Source: Dama dama (taxonomy: Eukaryota; Chordata; Mammalia; Artiodactyla; Cervidae). From it: a stretch of 64,000 nucleotides of DNA. Below are positions 33,500 to 46,175 of the stretch, one piece after another (the first letter of the stretch is position 1; each line of letters begins with the position of its first letter). The DNA lies in the NCBI RefSeq assembly GCF_033118175.1, contig NC_083701.1:52837001-52901000 (forward strand), read 5' to 3'. Under the pieces are notes generated by a model. That model saw nothing but the letters and a program-made list of their open reading frames with translations, searched no databases and had not been told where the DNA came from. A program made the position numbers and the translations under genes.

Positions 33500-34486
33500 C
33501 CTAAAGCTGTCTTCTTGATTCTTGGTTTTGTTCTCATTTGCTTTAGAGGTGAGCCTGATTTCTGAGAGAGTGTGCAGTGCAGATGTTCCTGAGTGCCATT
33601 ATTTGGGTATTTTCAATTTGATCACCAAGAAGAATGCACCAGAAATTTGTCAGAAATAACCATAATGTAAACATTTAAAGCAGGACTTTAACATTTTTAG
33701 AATACATATTCTACTGGGCCTGTGTTCTTCTCAGTCAAGGCAAAGCTTCTGAGTTTTTCAAACTTTTTCAGTTTTTCTGCTCACAATTAGTGACTTCTAA
33801 TGTTTATTGGATAAGCATTACAGAATTTTCCATATCTTGTGACTTAACAAAATTTTTAAATATACTTACCCAGGATTATACTATCATGTGATCTTCAAAA
33901 TCAGTATTTAAATATGTTTTCCATTTTGTAATGCAGCTCACTTGTATTTTTTGTGTTTATTTCACACATAAAAATGTTCTTTATTAATGGAAGCGATCAA
34001 ATGTGTAGTATGTTTGGTGCTTTGAAAATCTATTCAACTGCAGCATCATGTCTTGACATTTCAAAAAGTTTGTAGCAAACCCATGAGAAATTACTATTTT
34101 TAGGACTTAAAAATCACTTTTAAAAGTGACTTTATTTCATGAAATATAATATTATCTTCAACTCCCTTGGTCCTTATGACACTGAATTTATGTTTGATTG
34201 AGGTAGCTACAGAAATGCTGTTCAAGCTAGGGTGTAGGGTTTTATGTTTTTATTAAGTATGAAAGTAGAACATAAAGTACACAGGGGAGAACACTCAGTG
34301 CTCACAATTCTAACAGCATCTTTTGACTGGGGTCGTGTTCTGAGAGTCACTGAACGTTGTTCAGTTTGTTTGGGTTGTCAGCATTCATCTGGGAATGCAA
34401 GTTGTCTACAAATAATAAGCTGGACAGATTGAATATTTTTTCCTCCAAATGACACCTTGTGAGAAGGAAAATAGTGACAGAGCCTC
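33500..34486. other. Long unique stretch (1 kb)
   Basis: AT-rich. No gene or repeat recognised. Confidence 0.45.
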
Positions 34487-34660
34487 GGGACATCCATGGT
34501 GGTCCAATGGCTGGGACTTCACTTTCCAATGCAGGGGATGCAAGTTCAGTCCATCATTGGGGAGCTAGGATTCCACATGCTTCATGGCCAAAAGACCAGA
34601 ACATAAACCAATACTGTAATAAGTTCAATAAAGACTTTAAAAAAAACTCTTAAAGAAAAA
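34487..34660 (+). mobile_element. CHR-type SINE
   Basis: 'gacatccatggtggtccaat', then 'ggctgggacttcactttcca atgcaggggatgcaagttca' and an A-rich tail containing 'caataaagactttaaaaa'. Diverged from the young copies. No target duplication found. Confidence 0.7.
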
Positions 34661-34694
34661 ATGAAAAGAAAGTGAAAGGGCCTCAGTCCACCTC

Positions 34695-34845
34695 TATGTT
34701 TGAGTGCAAAGCATTTACTTGCCTTATTTATTACTCACAAGATCTCTATGAAGTGGTTACTACTGTTATCCCCATTTAGTGAAACAATATTCTTCATAGA
34801 TTTACCCAAGGCCACACCTGAAGGGAGAAACTGGAACATCATAAT
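34695..34845 (-). mobile_element. MIR SINE
   Basis: Antisense MIR: 'cacaagatctctatgaagtg', then 'gttatccccatttagtgaaa' and 'acccaaggccacacctga'. Confidence 0.6.
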
Positions 34846-35360
34846 ACGAGTGTACTCTGCCTCACCACTGTCACTTCATCAGAAGCAAATCAGTTTGTTA
34901 CCATGTTTTCTACAAGGCCTTTCAATTTCAGTCTCAAATATATATTTGAAAGGATGCTGGGAAGATAGCACAGTTGGAAACAGTAGGAACATTGGCAGAA
35001 TCTGACAGATTTAACTATTTTTGAATTCTGGAGTCTCTTAAAGGCTTGCAACTTCCAAGGGAAGACTTGGACAATAGTAAATTGTCACTTTCAGTGAGTT
35101 TCAGCTCTTGGCGCAGTAGAAGTTACCCATCTCATTCTCCAGCCTCTTAGCAGGCATCTGTGCACATATTCCAGGAACAGCTCATATGCAGCTTGTAGGT
35201 TTCAAGATGGGCAAAAAGGACCTATTCTCCATATACTCCATATATTCCAGTTCCGTGCTCTGCTAACTGCTACTTCTAATTCCAGAGGCGTAGATAAAGA
35301 GTCAGGAAATTGTTGCAAGCCCCTCCTATCTGGATGAAGTGAATTCTAGGGAATTTAAAG
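34846..35360. other. Unique DNA, no feature seen
   Basis: About 500 bases without recognisable features. Confidence 0.45.
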
Positions 35361-35496
35361 TTGGAGGTTTCACATTTCATGATTTCAAAACTACATATGA
35401 AGCTACAGTAATCAAAACAGTGTGGTACTGGCACAAAGACAGACATATAAACCAATGGAATAGAACAGGGAGCCCAGAAATAAACCCTCGCCTATT

Positions 35497-35764
35497 TGTT
35501 GACAGCTGAAGCTCCAATACTTTGGCCACCTGATGTGAAGAGCTGACTCATTGGAAAAAACCATGATTCTGGGAAAGATTGGAGGCAGGAGGAGAAGGGC
35601 ATGACAGAATATGAAATGGTTAGATGGAATCATCAACTCAATGGACATGAGTTTGAACAAACTGCAGGAGATGGTGAAGGACAGGGAAGCCTGTTGTGCT
35701 GCAGTCCATGGGACTGTGAAGAGTCAGGTACAGCTGAGAGACTGAACTACAGTATGTGTTGACA
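35497..35764 (+). mobile_element. BovB fragment nested in L1
   Basis: Sense BovB 3' part (gctgaagctccaatactttgg ... gagactgaactac) flanked by TGTTGACA at 35497-35504 and 35757-35764. Confidence 0.93.
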
Positions 35765-36297
35765 AATGTACCAAGAGTGTCCAATAGCCAAATAATGTCT
35801 TTTAAACAAATGGTGCTAGGGAAACTAGATATCCATATGCAGAAGAATGAAAATGGACAGTTATTTAACATCATATATAAAGTTAACTCAAAATGTGTCA
35901 AAAACCTAAATGTAAGAGCTAAAACTATAAAACCCTTAAAAGAAACATGGGGCAACAGCTTCATGGCATTAGAGTCAGTGATGATTGGATTAGGAAACAA
36001 CTCCAAATGCACAGGACAAAAGAAAAAAATAGACTAACTGGACTTTATGAAAATCGTAAAAATTTGTGCATCAAAAAACACTATCAGCAAAGTAAAAAGG
36101 CAACCCATAGAATGGGATGAATTATTTAAAAATCACATATGTCATAAGGGATTAATATCCAAATTATAGACAGAACTCCTAAAACTTAATCCAACATAAA
36201 ACAAACAATTCAATTAAAAAATGAACAAAGGAACCCAATAGACACTTCTCTGAAGATATGCAAATAGCCAATAAGTACACAAAAAGATGCTCAACAT

Positions 36298-36540
36298 CAT
36301 TGATCTTTGTGTGCATGCATGCTAAGTCATTCCAGTCATCTCTGACTTGACTCATTGTGACTGTAGCCAATGAGGTTCCTCTGTCCATAGGATTCTCCAG
36401 GCAAGAATACAGGAGTGGACTGCTATGCCCACCACCAGGGGATCTTCCTGACCCAGGGATCAAAAGCATGTCTCTCACATCTCTTGCATTGGCAGGCAGG
36501 TTCTTTACCACTAGCGCCGCCTGAGAAGTCCATTGATCTT
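36298..36540 (-). mobile_element. Bov-tA SINE nested in L1
   Basis: Antisense copy 36309-36529 (tail side 'gtgtgcatgcatgctaagtc'). The 11-bp repeat CATTGATCTTT flanks it at 36298-36308 and 36530-36540. The L1 text continues directly across the empty site. Confidence 0.95.
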
Positions 36541-37370
36541 TAGGGAAATGCTAATCAAAATTACGAGATACCACCTCATACCCATTACAATTATTACTAT
36601 TAAATAAAAATAAAGACAGAGAAAATAACACAGGTTGGCAAGGATGTAGAGAAATCAGAACACTTGTACACTGCTAATGGGGGTATAAAATGGAACAGCT
36701 GCTGTGGAACACAGATTGGAGTTTCCTCTGAAATGTAAAAGCATAATTAGCATATGATTCAGCAATTTTACTTCTGGGTATTTATCCAGAAGAATTCAAA
36801 GCAGGTTCTTGAGGAGACTTTTGTATATATCTGTTTATTTCAGCATTATTCACAACTGTTAAATTGTGGCAGCAACTCAAGTCCATCAATGGATGAATGA
36901 ATAAACCAAGAAATGGAAACACCTGAATCTTTGCTAACAGATGAACAGATCAGCAAAATATGGTGTCCATATACAATAGAATATGATGCAGTCTTAAAAG
37001 AGAGGAAATTCTGACATACACTACAACATGAATGAACCTTGGGAATATTATACTAAGTGAAATAAGCCAGGTCACAGAGACAAACAATATATGATTCCAA
37101 TTATGAAGCACTTAGAGTAGTCAAAATCATAAAGATAGAAAGTACAACGGTGGTTTACAAGGGCTAAAGGAAGTGGGGAATGGGGAACAATTGTTCAATG
37201 GATATAGCAGTTAAGTTATCCGAGATCTTTTTACTTATCCACCTGGAGATGAGTGGTGGTTATGGTAGCACATTACAAATGTATTTAATACTTCTGAACT
37301 ATACACTTAAAAATGGCTAAGATGATCAAATATGTCCTTTTGTGTATTTTAACACAAAAATTTTAAGATA

Positions 37371-38298
37371 TATTTCAGGAAGAAGAGATGAAGTGATCTA
37401 AAAATTCTAGGAATAGACTTCCTAGAATTCAAGTGAAAAAGGAATTTCTCTGTAGAATGTCAATGCCAAAGGCAGTCTCTATATTTATACTATATTAAGC
37501 ACTTCTAAGATATTGTGCTTATATATCGCCATGTGGACATAGAAAACAATGTTATAGAAGTACACTGCTACTTGCAACAGAGCTAAATTGCACATGGATT
37601 TTGTTAAAAGAAAAATATCTGACAAGTAATTTTTAAAAAAAGATTGCTGCAATTTCACCACTTTGTAAAGTCAGTCTCCTGTTTTCTCCTAGAATAATCA
37701 TGAGGTTAAAGCTAAAAAGAATAAGTACAGTATGAAGACTTACCTTCTGCTAAACCTTACAGAACAGGCTCTGCCTTTGTGATTTTTTTTTCCAAAGACC
37801 TTTGAAATAAGCTTCATTTGGAATAAAGCCTAAAAGCCAACTGAGCTGGAAAATATCCACAGTGTTCTTGTGATTTTTAATCTATTTTCTAAGCCAATAG
37901 CCAATCACGTCTCATAAAACACTGGTAAGAGCCACCCAGAGGCAAAATTCCTACACTACTGCTAAAATATTCAGTGATTGCTTAGAAAATCAAATACCTG
38001 TACATTTTAAAGTATTACATTAATGACTAAAGGGCAGACTCTACTAAACATTTATTTCTCCCCTTAGAATATTTATGAAACTGCAGAATGGTTACACTCA
38101 CATTTATAAAATACCTTGCTATGCAGTGATCCAATCCCCTCAATTCAGCCCATTGAAAAGATTCAAAACATTAAAACTTCTTTGGAAATTTTCATTTTCC
38201 ATCATTTGCCTTGTAACGGGGTCCCTAAAAACATGACTTGTAGGACCTACAGCAAATTTTACAAATGTGAACATTTATTTCACTGCTTACAGCTTTCA
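37371..38298. other. Unique DNA (930 bp)
   Basis: AT-rich. No gene or repeat recognised. Confidence 0.45.
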
Positions 38299-38531
38299 CT
38301 ACATGTTATTTTGTTGTCGCTGTTGTTGTTGAGTCTCTAAGTCGTGTCTGACTCTTTGATACCACATGGAAGATAGCCCACCAGGTTCCTCTGTTCATGG
38401 GATTTCCCAGCCAAGAATACTGGGAAATTCCGTCTCCAGGGGATCTTCCCAACCCAGGGATCAAACCCGCATCTCCGGTTTGGCAGGTGGATTCTTTCCC
38501 ACTGAGCCACATGGGAAGCCCTTAGCTACAT
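38299..38531 (-). mobile_element. Bov-tA SINE
   Basis: Antisense copy with a (TTG)n-like tail remnant 'ttgttgtcgctgttgttgtt' on its left and 'ccacatgggaagccc' on its right. CTACAT flanks it at 38299-38304 and 38526-38531. A small internal duplication of 'aatactggga' is consistent with age. Confidence 0.88.
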
Positions 38532-38631
38532 ATACTTTTCATAAACTTTTTGGAGCATTTCATTTTGAGATTTTTCCTTTTGCACAATTCTGCCACTCAA
38601 AATGACCTTCTAGAGGAGAAGTAAATACAGA

Positions 38632-38880
38632 GAATAGAGTTATGGACATGGGGGAAGGGGAGGAGAGGGTGAGATGCTTGGAAAGAGTAACATGGAAATT
38701 TACATTACCATATGTAAAATAGACAGCCAACAGGAATTTGCTGTATGGCTCGGGAAACTCAAACAGGGGCTCTGTATCACCCTAGAGGAGTGGGATGGGA
38801 GGGAGGTGGGAGGGAGGTTCAAAACTTTCACTTATCCTTCAGCTTAAAAATTAACATGAAATAATAATAATGATGAAAAA
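38632..38880 (+). mobile_element. Older artiodactyl L1 3' UTR fragment
   Basis: 'gttatggacatgggggaagg', then 'cagccaacaggaatttgctg', 'tatggctcgggaaactcaaa' and 'gtgggagggaggttcaaa'. This is a different, older 3' UTR type from the copies ending 'cccactgg'. Confidence 0.75.
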
Positions 38881-38938
38881 TAACAATACTGAAAAATATC
38901 CATCTTATATTTGATTGTACCTATTCTTTATGTACCTT

Positions 38939-38953
38939 CCACACACACACACA
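38939..38953. repeat. Short (CA)n tract
   Basis: About seven CA units. Confidence 0.9.
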
Positions 38954-39253
38954 GAGTTTTGCCTCTACATTAAATTAAAAGTTATTGAGGACAAGAAATA
39001 TATAATTTCTTTTAATTATACTTCCTAGAGATATTTAATAAATACCATTATATCATTAAGTGATTCCTTGAATTAAGCAGAGTTCTGTCTCCAATAAGGC
39101 TACTACTAATAAAGGGACAGATAACCTGATGCAAAAGAGAGAGGTCTCTTGAAAAGGTAGTCATATAATCAACTTGCTGTTTATATTCATATATATAATG
39201 TTAAATGCTATAATTAAACATAAAATATATAATTTATATATAGTTACATGTAA

Positions 39254-39300
39254 TTATATATATGTGTGTGTGTATATGTGTATGTGTGTGTGTGTGATAT
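39254..39300. repeat. (TA)n/(TG)n compound microsatellite
   Basis: Alternating TATA, TGTGTG and TATG blocks set in a wider AT-rich tract starting about 39180. Likely variable in length. Confidence 0.9.
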
Positions 39301-41104
39301 ATGTATCTCCTCATCCCTTCACTAAGAAGTAAGAGGATAGAATTCCATTACATTAGAAAAGATGAGTTCCTTAACTCCTGATTTAGAGCTAAAATCTTGA
39401 TTCACTCCCAGTGTACTGTGAAGCCAGAATTAGTAGGAATTATGGATGTCATTGTTAATGCAGCCATGATTTAATGAGGGTCAAGTTTCAATAGAGAGGC
39501 TCTTTTATATAAATTAATTTGATCTACAATAGGTTGCAAACTTTGAATCCTGTTTAAATATACAATTAATGATATTTCTTCTTTCTGATGTAGGAATTAT
39601 GCTCTTCTTAGATGGGATTGGCAAAAAGAACTTTAACGGTCATGTGTATATCAGTGGTGCTATTATTAAAGATGAAATGCAAAACTAAACAGGAAATTGA
39701 CTTATGTGATCATTTTATGCAGAGCAGGTCCACTAATCAGAGTCCATGGAGCATTTATCATATTAATACATTTCGAATTAACAAGTCTTCTAAAAATGGC
39801 TTTTTTCTCCTCAGATATTAGCCCATTTTTCATCAGCCTCATTCTTGACATGGTCACCAGTACTACATGGACATGGTCACTAATACTACATGATACTTCA
39901 TAATGCTACATAAGTTTGAGATTATTTCATGCAAGTAGAAATAATTTTTGAAATATGTTTTCAAGTATAAGAAAGCTTTCAATGGCTCATGCAGTCAAGT
40001 GAACGAGAGCACTGAGGCCAGCACTGAGATTAAACCTGCACTGTGGTTTTTTTTGATCTTCCTTATATTTCTCAAAGAATGTTCCATAAATTATTCCAAA
40101 GTAAGTGACATTAAATTCCAAAGACATTCCAAGTAATATAAGATCATAAATCCACTATTATAGCTTTTAATTAATCCTCTGTTGTTAATACAATAAGGCT
40201 ATTTTAAGTGAACATGCTAGTTAAATGATTGGTTATATCCAAATGTTAGACAAACTTGTATTTTGTTTAAACAGTAATAAACTTCAACTTTATCATCATA
40301 AACAGTAAGCTTCATTTACTTCAGTGAAACCCATGTGTTATTAAATTTTATTAACAAAAACAATTGAATATATTTTTGTTTTTGTACTAGATGGAAGTTA
40401 TTGTTCTTGTTGAGTGTGTGTGTACATTTTTATGAGATCTGTTTATTGCTGGTTTTGGTTGTTGTTGTTTTGCCTAACAACCATTTCCTTCTTTAATAAG
40501 TGTTCCCTGCTTTTTCTTTGGGGATCTAACTGGCTTCCAATGTAAGTCCATGTTATTTGAATAGAGTTTATCTTAAAACAATTTCCAAGAATGTCACATG
40601 GCTCAGGATTAATCTGTAGGAGTATTCAAAGCTCTGGTAAAAGTTGTTCCAAGTACAGATGTGTGACCCAAATTGGTATAATAAAGATCCATACTGATCA
40701 TTTGTTAGCACTACTGATTAAAACAAATTCTTACCCTAGAATTTTTAACCAGATAGAATGTTTTTTTAGCCTAGAGAAAGCTAGTGGCTATTTTAGCAGA
40801 ACTTGGGAACTGAGCCTGAAGCAGATACTATGAAAAAACAGAGAAAAGAGGGAGTGATAAATTCTCAGTGACCTGAGTCCAGCATACCTGAAGCAAGGTG
40901 TGGTGGACACTAGATACCTTCTTAGTCTAGTTCTCTCTTCCACTGCATAACAGCATGTAATTTTGGTAGAATTGACTTCAGATCCAATTTGAAGCTGTCC
41001 CACTCCACTAACCATAATCATACTCCAAAAGTCATAATAACTAGCTCACAGATGGATATTTTTAAGTCAGAATTAAGTCAGTAAGTAAATAGCATTCCTT
41101 GGCC
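39301..41104. other. Long unique stretch (1.8 kb)
   Basis: No repeat, exon or RNA gene recognised. Open frames of 60-80 codons show no motif. Confidence 0.45.
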
Positions 41105-41172
41105 AGGATTTCCTGAAAATTTCAGGATCCATTTCAGGATTTCCTGAAAATCCTAATTTTCAGGATTAGGAA
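41105..41172. repeat. Local direct and inverted repeats
   Basis: 'aggatttcctgaaaat' occurs twice, about 29 bases apart (about 41106 and 41135). The inverted form 'attttcaggat' follows, so the block can fold as a hairpin. Confidence 0.7.
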
Positions 41173-41619
41173 AAAGTTATAACTTGGTCAAAAATAGCAT
41201 TAAAGCCTAGGAATCTGGATAAAGATTGAGGGGGAAGAAGTTTTCTCTTCTTCTTGGACATTCGGTGTGTTGGTGTGAAGCTTAGGTCTGCTTCAGGCAT
41301 TTCACCACCATGAGGAAACTTAACTTTAGGATGAAGCTGACATATGGAGTATGAAGAGAGGAAATCACAGACAAAGGAAGCCAGAGTCCCAATTAACATG
41401 TACATTTAAGTCTATCTACTAATTTTCAAATGAAAAGAACTAATAAAAAATAAGTTAATTTAAAAGTTTTCAGCAACAAAGACCCAGTGCACCCAAAATA
41501 AATACATTAATTTTTTTAAGTTTTCAATTGAGCTTTTCTCCTAAATATACTCTAAAAGTATTCAAATTTTCTTATCCTTGGTCTTTTACGTTGCATAAAT
41601 CAAGCAATTCCTTAATTTA
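41173..41619. other. Unique DNA, no feature seen
   Basis: About 450 bases. Nothing recognised. Confidence 0.45.
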
Positions 41620-42121
41620 TTTCAGTTCAGTTCAGTCGCTCAGTCATGTCCAACTCTTTGTGACCCCATGAACTGCAGCATGCCACGCCTCCCTGTCCAT
41701 CATCAACTCCCGGAGTTTACCCAAACCCATGTCCATCGAGTCAGTGATGCCATCCAACCATCTCATCCTCTGTTGTCCCCTTCTCCTCCTGCCCCCAATC
41801 CCTCCCAGCATCAGGGTCTTTTCAAATGAGTCAGCTCTTTGCATCAGGTGGCCAAAGTATTGGAGTTTCAGCTTCAACATCAGTCCTTCCAATGAACACC
41901 CAGGACTGATCTCCTTTAGGATGGACTGGTTGGATCTCCTTGCAGTCCAAGGGACTCTCAAGAGTCTTCTCCAACACCACAGTTCAAAAGCATCAATTCT
42001 TCATTGCTCAACTTTCTTTAGAGTCCAACTTTCACACCCATACATGACCACTGGAAAAACCATAGCCTTGACTAGACGGACCTTTGTTGGCAAAGTAATG
42101 TCTCTGCTTTTTAATATGCTG
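41620..42121 (-). mobile_element. BovB 3' fragment, about 500 bp
   Basis: Antisense BovB starting 'ttcagttcagttcagtcgct' and ending 'tgctttttaatatgctg'. The minus-strand frame 41961-41644 is open over about 105 codons (SILKEISPGCSLEG, LDGITDSMDMGLGKL), a well-preserved copy. No target duplication identified. Confidence 0.93.
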
Positions 42122-42649
42122 TTGATATAGACTGGCCTTTGTCACTTGCAAGTGAAACAATACTGAGTAAAGCAAACAATAGTTTGAGATTCACACAAAC
42201 CCATAAACCTCCCAACTGGGTCACAGGTAGGTGATGATGATAGATAGACAGACAGAAACACAATTTCAAGCATACAGGTATACTGACTATATTCTCCTTC
42301 CTATTTTGAGAGGAAAGCATTTTTTTCAAGTAATGTGAGAATAGGTCATTTCTTGAAAGAACTAGAATTTCTAAAAAATACTCTTAAAATATGTTATTAA
42401 AAGCATTTATCATTTTCATTTTAATTTTAACAAGATTCTAATTTGAACTTGTAGAATTAATTTAACTCATATAAAATATAATAAAATATAATTTTAATAC
42501 TGATCTGTAGAGGCAAAACTATTTTTTGAACTCCTCCTACTCTGCAAATCTAATTCAGTCACCTGAATATGGGTTCCTGTTCCCTTCTCCATTCTGAGAA
42601 AGTTGCTTTCAGTTGGCTCTCTTTCCATTCAACTTCAAGATAATAACTA
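42122..42649. other. Unique DNA, no feature seen
   Basis: About 530 bases. A short 'gatagatagacagacag' run lies at about 42239. Confidence 0.45.
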
Positions 42650-43235
42650 GTATTATTTCTAAAAGACAAGCCAGATTAGATAATCCCCTACTTAAAATGC
42701 TTTAATGCCTCCTCATCACTTAGAATGTGCTCCTAAATAAGGCATTCAAGGATACTCATGAATTGGCTCTGTCAGTATGATCAAAAACAACTACCACTCT
42801 CTATATCCCATTAGTTACACCCCATATGGGTTTTCTGGAGCTTTGTATTCCAGACACACTGGACCATAAATAGTTCCCCAAATATGGGGAAGTCTTCTCA
42901 GGTCTCCATGCTTTCCATATGTTGTTCCCTTTGCCTTGTCTCAGCAATGCTAAGGAATGTCCTTATAAATCCTTCCAAAGATGAATGCTTCAAAGATTAC
43001 CTTTTATATTTAACTCTTCCATGCTACCAATATAATGAAGACAATGCCTTCCTCCAGAATAAAGGTCAAGCATGCTTATTAACTATCATAAAATATTCAA
43101 GTTCTCTAAGCTCAGAGTTCCTTTCCCATAACCCAACTTACTGCCTGTTTAGCTATCATCTGACCCACTTTACAAAGTCACGTGGGAATTGTGGCTTAGG
43201 TAACAGTGCAGGAATGCTGATACTCTAGCTACTCT
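42650..43235 (+). mobile_element. L2 LINE fragment, about 580 bp
   Basis: L2-like order over a long span: 'aaaatgctttaatgcctcct', 'tcacttagaatgtgctccta', 'ttctcaggtctccatgcttt' and 'atgttgttccctttgcctt'. The 114-codon plus frame inside lacks conserved L2 protein motifs, because this is the 3' region. Confidence 0.6.
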
Positions 43236-43423
43236 TATTTCTCTCCGTAATCCATCCTTCATTTCTGACTCAGGGGTCTTGTCTTCTGTCAGCATCCATA
43301 AGATGACAATCTAACTTATTGGCCTGGAAATAGGATAAAATCTCAGATCCCTCAGCGTTCATGACAATAGACTAATTATTACCTAGTAAAGCTGACAACT
43401 AAGACAGTCTAGAACTATTATAA

Positions 43424-43500
43424 AGTTAAAGTTAAGTCGCTTAGTCGAGTCCAACTCTTTGTGACCCCGTGGACTGTAGCCCACCAGGCTCCTCCGTCCT
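43424..43500 (-). mobile_element. Bov-A fragment
   Basis: Only the tail-side part, 'aagtcgcttagtcgagtcca' to 'cccaccaggctcctccgtcc'. Strongly 5'-truncated. Confidence 0.85.
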
Positions 43501-44142
43501 TCCCCTGAAAGCCAATATTTATGAACACACCACAAATTATAATTTGTAGTATTATGTCCTTACATTAGACCCTTACAGCCATATCATTAGCATGAAGACT
43601 TTGAAAATTAGAGCACTATTAATAGTGGTAATTTTCTTCATGTGTGACGATATTTTCCATCATTTTGGCTTTAATTATAAATTATACCTACTCAAATAAA
43701 TGCTGAAACCAAATTCAACTTGAAAGGAAATGTTCAGAATAATTTATTAAGTCTTAATTTTAAGATATCTCTACAATGTGGGAATGAATCAGAACTTCTG
43801 TGTATCTTAATAAAGATAGAGCAGTTATTTGGCTTTTGAATACCAAAGAGACTGACAGCTGTTATTATCAGTATTACTTATCTCACTCTAATTAACCTCT
43901 TTTTAATCAGTTATTCCTAAGACTGTTTGGCTCTCCAACTGAATGTTCCTCTGTATCTTCCATATTTTCCCCTTAATCTCAAATGCATTCTTTTTATCTT
44001 TCTTATTAAAATATTCTTATTTCCTTCATTCTCTATGTGTCTATAAATTCTCTGAGTCCTACTTTTGCTTCTGTTTATATGTGTCTGTTTCTAATGATGA
44101 GTTAATTTAATGGTTATTTTGGGTTAACTCTAACCAAAGTTT
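43501..44142. other. Unique DNA, no feature seen
   Basis: About 640 AT-rich bases. Confidence 0.45.
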
Positions 44143-44345
44143 TGGGGCTTTCCTGGTGGCTCAGATGGCTAAAAATCTGCCTGCAATGCAGGAGCCCCAG
44201 GTTTGATCCTTGGGTCAGGAAGGTCCCCTGGAGAAGGGAATGGCTACCTACTCTAGTAGTCTTGCCAGAGAATTCCATGGACAGAGGAACTTGGCAGGCT
44301 ATAGTCCATGTGGTCACAAGAGTCGGACATGACTGAACATGCATC
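44143..44345 (+). mobile_element. Bov-tA SINE
   Basis: Head 'ggggctttcctggtggctca' through 'gtcggacatgactgaacatg'. Slightly shortened tail. No clear duplication. Confidence 0.92.
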
Positions 44346-45459
44346 ATGATAACCTAAAATATCTGAAACTTAATGATAATTGTAATTTTATTAACACTTT
44401 GTGAATACAAAATTGGAAAATATCCCACCCCAATACATAAAATTATTTCTGTTTAATTAGTTTGACCGTTGAATTATCTATTCAAAAGTATTAAGTCTAA
44501 TTTAAGTATAAATGATTGAGTATAAATTATGTGCCTGCCTCCATGTTAAGTACAGGTAAACTGAAAAGCAATGCTTTCTGTCTTTACAGAATCATAATCC
44601 AGATTCACAAATGTATTATTAAAATAAAGTCTGCGAATGTGTTCTGTGGTGTGTACATATGCTATGGAAGAACCCCAGAGAAGCACCGCTAACCAGAACT
44701 TAAGTGGTCAGGGAAGATTCTAGGACAATCTACTGCTGTACAAGCTGAAATCTGAAGAAGGAAGAGATGTCCAAGAGGCAAAATGGCATTTAGAGGAAAA
44801 ACATCAAAGGAAAAAAGGTGAGCATATGCAAATGCTTTGAAGTTAAGACAATGTTTAGAGAGTACATGCATGTATAAGGATGGTAGGAGTTTATAGTTAA
44901 AAAAACAGTGACCTAAAAAACTCTTGGCTATCTTAGTTTTTTTTCTATACCATTTACCTGTCCACAGTCAACTCAATTACACAAGGATTGATTTTTCAAT
45001 TTCTTGTTCATTTGATTTAGGCCCTTTGCTTTTTGCTATCACTATTTACTTTTAAACTATTTTTTCTGTCTCTCTGTCTCCCTCTCTTCAACAACCACTA
45101 ACCCTTCTTTTTTGCAACACCTCACTGATCAATACTTAATCTCTCACCATTGCCAAAATGAAATTATGATCTCATCTATAGTCTAACTTTGTGTTTCAAA
45201 TAATCTTGATTTTTTTGTAACCCATCAATATCTACATGTATATCATTTACCTATGAAAATTCAATTCACTTGCATGATATTATGCATTTTTTTTTCAACT
45301 TATGTCCTTCACTTCATTTGTAAGTTTGCTTGGCATTTTCTTGGCACTCCATGGGATGCCTAGTAATATCTCCCTTTTACTTGGAGTCTAAAATACCATA
45401 TACATTACAGGGAGCAATTATGTTTCCACTTGCCCCAGAAACTAAGAGAAATTGATAGT
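44346..45459. other. Long unique stretch (1.1 kb)
   Basis: No gene or repeat recognised. Confidence 0.45.
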
Positions 45460-45686
45460 ATAATGAGAAAGGGCTTTCTTTGTGGCTCAGCTGGTAAAGA
45501 ATCTGCCTGCAATGCAGGAGACAGGGTCGATCCCTGGGTTGGGAAGATCCCCTGGAGAAGGGAAAATCTACAGATTCCAGAATTCTGGCCTGGAGAATTC
45601 CATGGACTGTATAGTCCGTGGGGTCGCAAAGAGTCGGACATGACTGAGCGACTTTCCCTTTCCCTTTCTTTCTTTCATAATGAGAA
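45460..45686 (+). mobile_element. Bov-tA SINE
   Basis: ATAATGAGAA at 45460-45469 and 45677-45686 flanks a full copy with a (CCCTTT)n-like tail. The frames on both strands here, up to 159 codons, run through SINE sequence. Confidence 0.95.
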
Positions 45687-45699
45687 TAGGTAATGCATA

Positions 45700-46140
45700 C
45701 TTCTGGTCGGTGATGTTGGATGGCTTTCCCCAAGGAGGTGCACCCATCTGCCAATGGCTTCGCATGTTGTCTACTAAGGCTCATAGCATCCCCCTTCTCC
45801 AGAGAATTACCTGTGCCCCAACACCTAACAGCTGGCACTGAATGACTGACACTCAACAGGGCTACAAAAGGCAGAACCCCTTCTCAAGATGGACTGACTT
45901 GTAGTGCAATTTCCTTCCCAGGGCTCAGCACGGCTTAAGCTTCTTCTCCTGTCTTTTCCTATCTTCTCCTTATAAAAGCACTTCTCAGGAAATTCTTTCA
46001 CAAAAGCCTCTTCCCTAAGTTCCGCTTCTAGTGAATATGACCTGAAACAATATCCATGTGCTATTATGGGAGATGGGGCCAGAAGTGTGTGAGCTCCTAA
46101 ATGCTGACCTTGAAAGAGCACCTACACAGCTCGCAGGCAC
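45700..46140. mobile_element. Possible old LTR-like repeat
   Basis: Text such as 'cttctcctgtcttttcctat' and 'taagttccgcttctagtgaatatgacctgaaac' resembles the distal part of old mammalian LTRs. The assignment is weak, and family and edges are unknown. No other feature is seen in this stretch. Confidence 0.25.
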
Positions 46141-46175
46141 CATATGCATGTCTAAATGAGAAAGCACACAATATG

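Larger units (their letters stand above)
35361..37370 (+). mobile_element. Old L1, ORF2 to 3' UTR, with two nested insertions
   Basis: Sense L1. Translation near 35400 gives the ORF2 block 'EATVIKTVWYWHKDR', the same as in the young L1 at 8 kb. Later blocks are 'ggtgctagggaaactagat', 'gatgctcaacatcattgatc' and 'ataccacctcatacccatta'. A diverged 3' UTR (acttaaaaatggctaagatg) ends about 37360. Stops and frameshifts are frequent. A BovB (35.50-35.76 kb) and a Bov-tA (36.30-36.54 kb) interrupt it. Confidence 0.9.

Noticed and set aside
33010..33537. 175-codon minus-strand open frame
   Set aside because: It lies almost wholly on the antisense of a sense-oriented BovB fragment. BovB antisense is naturally poor in stops, and no host-protein motif is present.
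45377..45856. 159-codon minus-strand open frame
   Set aside because: It runs through a Bov-tA SINE and its flanks. The middle part is translated SINE, and the rest has no motif.
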